Part shown: in pieces, positions 58,730-62,476 of the stretch
How positions within the stretch are numbered: the first letter of the stretch is position 1
Layout: each line of letters opens with the position of its first letter
Source: a virus
DNA: 62,476 nucleotides
IMG/VR virus record: IMGVR_UViG_3300037189_004468
Location: 1 to 62,476 of that record
Direction: 5' to 3' (one strand)
Translations under genes and position numbers: made by a program
The notes under the pieces: generated by a model
Database searches by the model: none
Told to the model about the DNA's origin: nothing
The model's input: only the letters and a program-made list of their open reading frames with translations

Positions 58730-59277
58730 AATACAATGCAAATATTTTTCTCAAACATTCTGTACAGTTTTTTTCCGTCAATATCAAACCTGTACTCTGC
58801 GTCAGGCTGATACGACACCAATGTGCCAGCAGGCATATCCATGGTATCACTAACGTATACAAGCTTGCCAATCAATGGCTGCTCTACACCAACCTCAAAT
58901 ACAGACAAGTCCTTTTGCTTCTCAATTGGCTCCACAAAGCAATAAGGCGAGTGGGCCATCCAATACCCACCAGGTTTTCTGTATAGGAAGAATTGATCAA
59001 AATCTACAATGTATAAATTGTCTTTAAGGTGCGCCATTGACTTGCGCTCCTTTCCCTTCATATCGTAATAGCTTCTAAATACATTATGATGAACCACAAG
59101 CTCATCTCCTGCCTCAATTGGACCATCATAGCCAATTGGCGTATTAATTACTGTAGCGAACCTATTGGTGGCCTTATGGTCTTCTTTTGATGTGCTAATA
59201 ATTAGCCCACTCTCCCTAACATTGTCGTAAGATTTACCACCAACCGGTTCTACAATAAAGTAGAACGGGGATCTCAT
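58726..59277 (-). CDS. Double GroES-like protein
   Basis: 183 residues of two GroES-like halves. Half 1 (~1-95): FYFIVEPVGG, RESGLIISTSKEDH with a hydrophobic GLII like the mobile loop, ATVINTPIGYDGPIEAGDEL, VVHHNVFRSYYDMKGKER and LYIVDFDQFFLYR. Half 2 (~105-183): PYCFVEPIEKQK, QPLIGKLVYVSDTMDMPAGT, LVSYQPDAEYRFDIDGKKLY and MFEKNICIVL, but no GIxL-type loop. Each half keeps the strand order of a co-chaperonin monomer. It may cap the phage or host GroEL asymmetrically or serve as a virion assembly factor. Coupled by ATGA to the small terminase candidate. Confidence 0.75.
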   Translation of the reverse strand: MRSPFYFIVEPVGGKSYDNVRESGLIISTSKEDHKATNRFATVINTPIGYDGPIEAGDELVVHHNVFRSYYDMKGKERKSMAHLKDNLYIVDFDQFFLYRKPGGYWMAHSPYCFVEPIEKQKDLSVFEVGVEQPLIGKLVYVSDTMDMPAGTLVSYQPDAEYRFDIDGKKLYRMFEKNICIVL

Positions 59278-59498
59278 TATAAAAAGTCTATATTAAATTC
59301 AATTGATATAGGCATACTATATGTGAACTTCTTCCACATTAATACTTCTTTATCTCTTTCGATGTATATTAAAATAGCCCCATCATTCGTTGATAAAATT
59401 TGATGAATGACATAGCTACCGTTAAGAACTGGCTGACCTACAACGTAGTTCATTGCGTTCTTGTAGTCAGTACCAACTGCTATCTTTCTAATTATCAT
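59277..59498 (-). CDS. Small protein, unknown
   Basis: 73 residues from the ATG at 59498, which overlaps the upstream stop by 4 bases (MIIRKIAVGTDYKNAMNYVV). Beta-rich with GQPVLNGSYVIHQI and RDKEVLMWKKF. A longer frame back to 59561 would overlap the previous gene heavily. Function unknown. Confidence 0.68.
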   Translation of the reverse strand: MIIRKIAVGTDYKNAMNYVVGQPVLNGSYVIHQILSTNDGAILIYIERDKEVLMWKKFTYSMPISIEFNIDFL

Positions 59499-59749
59499 AT
59501 AACAAGCACCCATCCGGATGTCTTTTTGATATACAGGTTCTCTGTGTCTGCTTGGAAACACAAAGCGCCTGGGCTAACAGTTAACGCAGTTCTTGCAGCA
59601 GCATTCGCTACACTAAATGTATTTTTGTACACATAGTCTTTTAGCACAGACAACTGAACATTTATTGTAGATAAATCAGCATTTGAACCTAGCAATATTT
59701 CTGTGCCTGTTAAATCTGTATCTTTTGTATAACTTGATATTTTAGCCAT
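59495..59749 (-). CDS. Small fibre-like protein, unknown
   Basis: 84 residues (MAKISSYTKDTDLTGTEILL). The DTDLTGTEILLGSNAD start and the end ALCFQADTENLYIKKTSGWV match short proteins resembling pieces of tail fibres or baseplate hubs in several phages. It overlaps the next gene by 4 and the previous by 8 bases. Confidence 0.68.
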   Translation of the reverse strand: MAKISSYTKDTDLTGTEILLGSNADLSTINVQLSVLKDYVYKNTFSVANAAARTALTVSPGALCFQADTENLYIKKTSGWVLVI

Positions 59750-60005
59750 TTTTGTATTCTCCTGTTTGTAAGTTTACTGTGATGTTGCCATACTCTTCTG
59801 ACAACTCATGCTGAAACGATTGTAGGTCCTTTGCAACACCTTCAATTCTCTCAATAAATTCTTTCTTTGCTACTTCCGCACTTTCCATCTGAGCTTTTGC
59901 TCTTGAGATTTGGATTTCTACGTCTGCAATTGAGTCCTTTAAATATCGTAAATCACGATTTAAAGCAACTAACTTTTCTAATTGGTCTTCTTTAATTTTA
60001 TTCAT
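59742..60005 (-). CDS. Small coiled-coil protein
   Basis: 87 residues, a single long coiled coil (LEKLVALNRDLRYLKDSIAD, AQMESAEVAKKEFIERIEGV) with a short beta tail. Typical of small phage structural spacers. Function unknown. Confidence 0.68.
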   Translation of the reverse strand: MNKIKEDQLEKLVALNRDLRYLKDSIADVEIQISRAKAQMESAEVAKKEFIERIEGVAKDLQSFQHELSEEYGNITVNLQTGEYKNG

Positions 60006-60397
60006 TTTAATAATTTATATAGTATGATTGCTAAGATAACCAACAGTACAAGGGGAAGACCCTTATACAGATACTTGCTATCTTGATATTCAATTACTTT
60101 GTATGGCACTCTGTCATGCGTCACAACTCTTATTGTGTCTGGCTTCACCGTTGCCTTAAAGTATATTTTCTTTTCTTTAACGATGAACTTCAGCTTTAAT
60201 ACTGTGTCCTCGTATGTCATTGTGTCTGTGATGTAAAAACTATCGGTGTGGTTATACTCCTCAGTTATTACCGTTGTATCATGCACAATAACTTTTTCTT
60301 TATTGAATAGTGTTGAATCCTTCTTAAGCGCACGGTTTAAGTGCCACTCAGCGGAGCATGATGTAAGTAATAATATGAGGAGTAATGACCTTAGCAC
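60002..60397 (-). CDS. Lipoprotein with C-terminal membrane segment; spanin candidate
   Basis: 131 residues from a GTG start at 60395-60397. Lipobox LLLILLLTSCSAEW gives an N-terminal lipidated Cys at ~14. The middle is beta/charged (HDTTVITEEYNHTDSFYITD). The C-terminus has one membrane helix (LPLVLLVILAIILYKLLK). Outer-membrane lipid anchor plus inner-membrane helix is the layout of a unimolecular spanin that fuses the membranes at lysis. It lies among other membrane genes near the lysis set. Confidence 0.72.
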   Translation of the reverse strand: MLRSLLLILLLTSCSAEWHLNRALKKDSTLFNKEKVIVHDTTVITEEYNHTDSFYITDTMTYEDTVLKLKFIVKEKKIYFKATVKPDTIRVVTHDRVPYKVIEYQDSKYLYKGLPLVLLVILAIILYKLLK

Positions 60398-60501
60398 TTC
60401 TTTGAGTTCTTTGCAACAGGGTTGTTTGTTGTTCCTGGCTTCGCCTTAGATGTCATCTTTTTAGGTGCTGCCGGTTTGGTGTTTTTAATAGTAATAGCCA
60501 T
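60391..60501 (-). CDS. Small basic protein, 36 residues
   Basis: Start ATG 60499-60501 (MAITIKNTKPAAPKKMTSKA), then KPGTTNNPVAKNSKKC. Lys/Pro/Ala-rich, extended. Its stop overlaps the spanin candidate start by 7 bases. Small basic proteins of this kind occur beside similar genes in other phages; role unknown. Confidence 0.58.
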   Translation of the reverse strand: MAITIKNTKPAAPKKMTSKAKPGTTNNPVAKNSKKC

Positions 60502-60503
60502 AA

Positions 60504-60695
60504 TTATTTTTTTGCTGCGTTTTTAAACATCATTTTAGCTGCGGTAGCTTTACCTACTGCGACAGCCTTCTTAGCAGGCATACCTTTTTTCTCATAGCTT
60601 TTAGCTACGCTCTCAGCCATAGGTGCAAAGTTTTTACCCTTCTTCCCGATGTCTTTACCAGCAACGGCTTTCTTTACGATTGTAGATTTTTTCAT
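60504..60695 (-). CDS. Small histone-like basic protein
   Basis: 63 residues rich in Lys/Ala (MKKSTIVKKAVAGKDIGKKG). The block GKDIGKKGKNFAPMAESVAK, SYEKKGMPAKKAVAVGKATA is widely repeated in phages as a small basic protein near structural genes. It may bind DNA or the capsid interior. Promoter -7 TATCTTTG at 60704-60711. Confidence 0.72.
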   Translation of the reverse strand: MKKSTIVKKAVAGKDIGKKGKNFAPMAESVAKSYEKKGMPAKKAVAVGKATAAKMMFKNAAKK

Positions 60696-60703
60696 ATTGT
60701 TTT

Positions 60704-60711
60704 CAAAGATA
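60704..60711 (-). promoter_or_regulatory. Promoter -7 element (TATCTTTG)
   Basis: Minus-strand TAnnTTTG match 9 bases upstream of the ATG at 60695. Confidence 0.55.
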
Positions 60712-60722
60712 GTTATTTTTCG

Positions 60723-60920
60723 TTAATCCACACTAGTAATAATGCCATTTGTAATACGCAAGTTTTGTTGGCCAGGAGGATTTGTTAGTACGGTGAATGT
60801 GCCAGTGTACCCCGTAGGTACGCTATCTATCAGCCTATGAAGCGTCTTTAGTATCCAGTCAATCGACATTGGTACGCTGACACTATACTCGTTGTAATTT
60901 TTAGGTGGCCTTAAGATCAT
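60723..60920 (-). CDS. Small protein, unknown
   Basis: 65 residues (MILRPPKNYNEYSVSVPMSI), beta-rich with YTGTFTVLTNPPGQQNLRIT, the style of small phage structural proteins. Promoter -7 TATCTTTG at 60925-60932. Confidence 0.65.
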   Translation of the reverse strand: MILRPPKNYNEYSVSVPMSIDWILKTLHRLIDSVPTGYTGTFTVLTNPPGQQNLRITNGIITSVD

Positions 60921-60924
60921 AGCA

Positions 60925-60932
60925 CAAAGATA
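60925..60932 (-). promoter_or_regulatory. Promoter -7 element (TATCTTTG)
   Basis: Minus-strand TAnnTTTG match 5 bases upstream of the ATG at 60920, between two small genes. Confidence 0.5.
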
Positions 60933-61208
60933 CTACTTCTTTGTGGAACGTCCACTACTGCCGTTGCGAGCTCTGTTCGTTTTTGACTTCTCAATCACAA
61001 CGGACCCATCCTTCTTGTGGCTTAGATCAACGCCTTTCGCTGCTCTCTTGCCATAGATGCCACGTTGGTGCGCTTCTTTATTGAGCTCTTCACGATACTT
61101 CACGCGTGCAGGTGATGCCTGATACGCTTTGTCGTATGAGTAATCTCTGCCAGTAGCTTTGTTGCTGCCCGGCCTATTATTCTTCGCTACTATTTTGTTC
61201 TTTGGCAT
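60933..61208 (-). CDS. Small basic, degenerate HNH-like protein
   Basis: 91 residues (MPKNKIVAKNNRPGSNKATG). The middle YDKAYQASPARVKYREELNK, EAHQRGIYGKRAAKGVDLSH and KTNRARNGSSGR has the spacing of small phage HNH-derived proteins (Y-x-x-S-P-x6-R...N-x-x-x-x-x-x-G...D/H...SK-x-x-NR). The central His of HNH is only partly kept, so it may bind DNA without cutting. Basic charge throughout. It overlaps the holin-like gene by 32 bases. Confidence 0.68.
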   Translation of the reverse strand: MPKNKIVAKNNRPGSNKATGRDYSYDKAYQASPARVKYREELNKEAHQRGIYGKRAAKGVDLSHKKDGSVVIEKSKTNRARNGSSGRSTKK

Positions 61209-61398
61209 TTGGTTTAAACTTTTCTGCTACGGTTCCAATACCGTATGCGATAGATATGTATTCTACGGCCTCAATTGCCTTTTCGTCTTTATGTATGAAC
61301 ATATATGCAATTAAGGATATAAACCCAATTGCTCCAAGCACTCTCTTATGAGAGGCCCCTTCGCTTGAAGAGAACATATCTACAAAGAACTTTTTCAT
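61177..61398 (-). CDS. Holin-like two-helix membrane protein
   Basis: 73 residues. Two hydrophobic segments (VLGAIGFISLIAYMFI and AVEYISIAYGIGTVA) are separated by a charged turn (HKDEKA), with a charged C-terminal tail (KFKPNAKEQNSSEE). Length and topology match class II holins of Bacteroidota phages. It would form membrane lesions that release the amidase encoded at 5571-6197. Confidence 0.75.
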   Translation of the reverse strand: MKKFFVDMFSSSEGASHKRVLGAIGFISLIAYMFIHKDEKAIEAVEYISIAYGIGTVAEKFKPNAKEQNSSEE

Positions 61399-61730
61399 TG
61401 CATTATCTCTGATTGTGCACTCGTGATTTTCATCAATAAACCGCCCTCAACTCTCTTTGCTTCGCGCCCATTGTTCAATATAATAATTGTTGGAACGGTC
61501 TTAACTTTCATTTTATCTTTTAGCTCTGGAAACTTATCCAATGATAAGAAGCAATAGCTTACGCCACTTACTTGTCTCCATTGATAGCTATTTTGTTTGT
61601 TCCATTCATAGTTTAACTGGACAACAACTTTCCCTTTGTTGATATCTGGTAATCCTTGCTCAGGTTTTGAAAAACTAATCCAAAGAAGCAATATTGGCAA
61701 GGATATGAATATGGCTAAAAACTTTTTCAT
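61395..61730 (-). CDS. Exported thioredoxin-fold protein without CxxC
   Basis: 111 residues. An N-terminal signal anchor (KKFLAIFISLPILLLWISFS) is followed by a thioredoxin-like core: GKVVVQLNYEW, SGVSYCFLSLDKFPELKDKM, VKTVPTIIILNNGREAKRVE (with the cis-Pro). The redox CxxC is replaced by NKQNSY, so it is not a disulfide reductase. It faces the periplasm and may be a binding or chaperone domain. ATGA overlap with the holin-like gene. Confidence 0.75.
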   Translation of the reverse strand: MKKFLAIFISLPILLLWISFSKPEQGLPDINKGKVVVQLNYEWNKQNSYQWRQVSGVSYCFLSLDKFPELKDKMKVKTVPTIIILNNGREAKRVEGGLLMKITSAQSEIMQ

Positions 61731-61999
61731 CTCATTAATCGTTCTTCCATTTTTTCAAGTCTCATATCGATTTTTTCAACCTTCTTATCAATATTGTCAA
61801 CTGTCGTTCTCAATAGTTGATCTTTTAATTGATACTCTTCTGCTGATACTGCCGGCTTTGGTAAGTTCTTCGCCTCTTCAATGTCAGATGAGAGCTTATA
61901 GTAAACCCCCATAAGAGATGCTAAACCACATACAATAACTACCAGAAACTCAAGCGTAAGAGTGAATTTCGTGTTTTTATTAACCTCAAGACTTTCCAT
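61727..61999 (-). CDS. Membrane coiled-coil protein, lysis candidate
   Basis: 90 residues. A short cytoplasmic N-terminus, one membrane segment (LTLEFLVVIVCGLASLMGVY) and a C-terminal coiled coil (DNIDKKVEKIDMRLEKMEER). The layout resembles i-spanins or small holin-associated proteins. ATGA overlap with the thioredoxin-fold gene supports one membrane-gene operon. Confidence 0.7.
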   Translation of the reverse strand: MESLEVNKNTKFTLTLEFLVVIVCGLASLMGVYYKLSSDIEEAKNLPKPAVSAEEYQLKDQLLRTTVDNIDKKVEKIDMRLEKMEERLMR

Positions 62000-62151
62000 T
62001 ATTCTTCAGTAACTTCACCAATAATTGGTTGTTCGTTAATTGTTTCCAATGCTTTTACAATGTTTGTAACTTCAATAAGATTGAAGCAACCTTTAGAGAT
62101 AGCAATATTTAATGCTTCTGAAATGATTTGTTTTGCTGTATTTGTTTCCAT
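61999..62151 (-). CDS. Small protein, 50 residues
   Basis: Start ATG 62149-62151 (METNTAKQIISEALNIAISK), stop sharing its last base with the next ATG. Helical with GCFNLIEVTNIVKALETINE and an acidic end. Similar small proteins lie after fibre genes in related phages; function unknown. Confidence 0.65.
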   Translation of the reverse strand: METNTAKQIISEALNIAISKGCFNLIEVTNIVKALETINEQPIIGEVTEE

Positions 62152-62157
62152 GATTTT

Positions 62158-62476
62158 TTAGTTTAATGTCCAAGGTAAAGGTGTGTTTTCTGGAGATACT
62201 GGAGGATTGATTTGTGAATCAATTTGACCTTGAATACAAGCCTCAATATTGCTAACGCCATCTACTCCTAATTCGCTTTTAATCCAACCAACAACGATGT
62301 CGTTTGTTAGGTTTTCATAAGGAATAAAAGGAGATACAGAAGCGGTTGAAAATTGCGCTACATTGCTTAAAGATGACACATAAGCACCATCAGTTCCTGT
62401 TACATCATAATAAGCATTAACTACATAGTTCTGCTCGTTTTCGATTGTCTGTGTGTAAAGGGTAGTTACTACCCAA
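62158..62476 (-). CDS. Main part of the small virion protein split by the window ends
   Basis: Stop at 62158. The frame is open to the last base and continues at base 88-101 of the left end, where its ATG lies; full length is 110 residues. The C-terminal block VVGWIKSELGVDGVSNIEAC, IQGQIDSQINPP and TPLPW is a conserved small phage structural family (DUF7936-like by my recollection). A GTG-started 73-residue reading inside this window is an artefact of the cut. Confidence 0.82.
   Translation of the reverse strand, partial: WVVTTLYTQTIENEQNYVVNAYYDVTGTDGAYVSSLSNVAQFSTASVSPFIPYENLTNDIVVGWIKSELGVDGVSNIEACIQGQIDSQINPPVSPENTPLPWTLN
62390..62476. repeat. Right copy of 87-bp terminal direct repeat
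   Basis: Exact copy of bases 1-87. Joining the two copies gives a circle of about 62,389 bp and restores one intact gene with its start near base 101 of the left end. Confidence 0.95.

Noticed and set aside
1-62476. Integrase, repressor pair or attachment site indicating a temperate phage
   Set aside because: No integrase or recombinase of the tyrosine or serine type was recognised, and the terminal repeat is explained by circularity.

Overview
The window is a complete or near-complete genome of a Bacteroidota-infecting tailed phage, most likely a short-tailed podovirus related to the crAss-like / Cellulophaga-type podoviruses. The first 87 bases are repeated exactly as the last 87. A reading frame continues cleanly across that join, so the sequence is a closed circle of about 62,389 unique bases opened inside a small structural gene. 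Evidence for the host group is the recurrent TAnnTTTG promoter -7 element in front of many genes, A-rich leaders, low GC, and gene families such as BACON, VirE-N-type primase and a crAss-like terminase, portal and capsid set.

The layout is two opposed transcription programs that diverge from one control region and meet tail to tail. The control region (about 6721-7655) holds eight CGACACAA-type iterons, two inverted AT-rich palindromic arms and the early promoter. Rightward (7656-31185) are the early and middle genes: an array of tiny acidic unknown genes joined by ATGA overlaps; a structured RNA (11319-11575); two DnaA-domain-IV-only proteins; a membrane-anchored glucosaminidase-like protein; a recombination set (Sak3/DUF1071-type annealing protein, PD-(D/E)XK exonuclease, SSB with an acidic tail); a VirE-N primase / SF3-type helicase; an SNF2-type helicase; a VRR-NUC nuclease; MazG-like proteins; a cobalamin-type ribonucleotide reductase; a tRNA-like RNA cluster (26909-27375); a GIY-YIG nuclease; and a metallophosphoesterase. 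No DNA polymerase, RNA polymerase or integrase was recognised.

Leftward (6720 through 1, joined to 62389 down to 31177) are the late genes. They comprise lysis (N-acetylmuramoyl-L-alanine amidase, holin-like and spanin-like membrane proteins), a phage GroEL-GroES pair, an adhesin-like repeat fibre, terminase large subunit, portal, scaffold-like protein, major capsid protein, ring-like connector proteins, a 2057-residue tail protein with a BACON domain and Thr/Ser linkers, a glycosyltransferase, a GNAT-like protein, and three internal (ejected) virion proteins including one of 2219 residues. One winged-helix gene (2786-3298) runs against the late direction from a back-to-back promoter.

The points most worth following up are: a second co-chaperonin-like protein with two GroES-like halves beside the terminase; the iterons shared between the control region and the primase leader; two unexplained structured RNA regions; a repeated Shine-Dalgarno cassette that also encodes the C-terminal tail of the upstream protein; and a promoter-terminator leader ahead of the last early genes.
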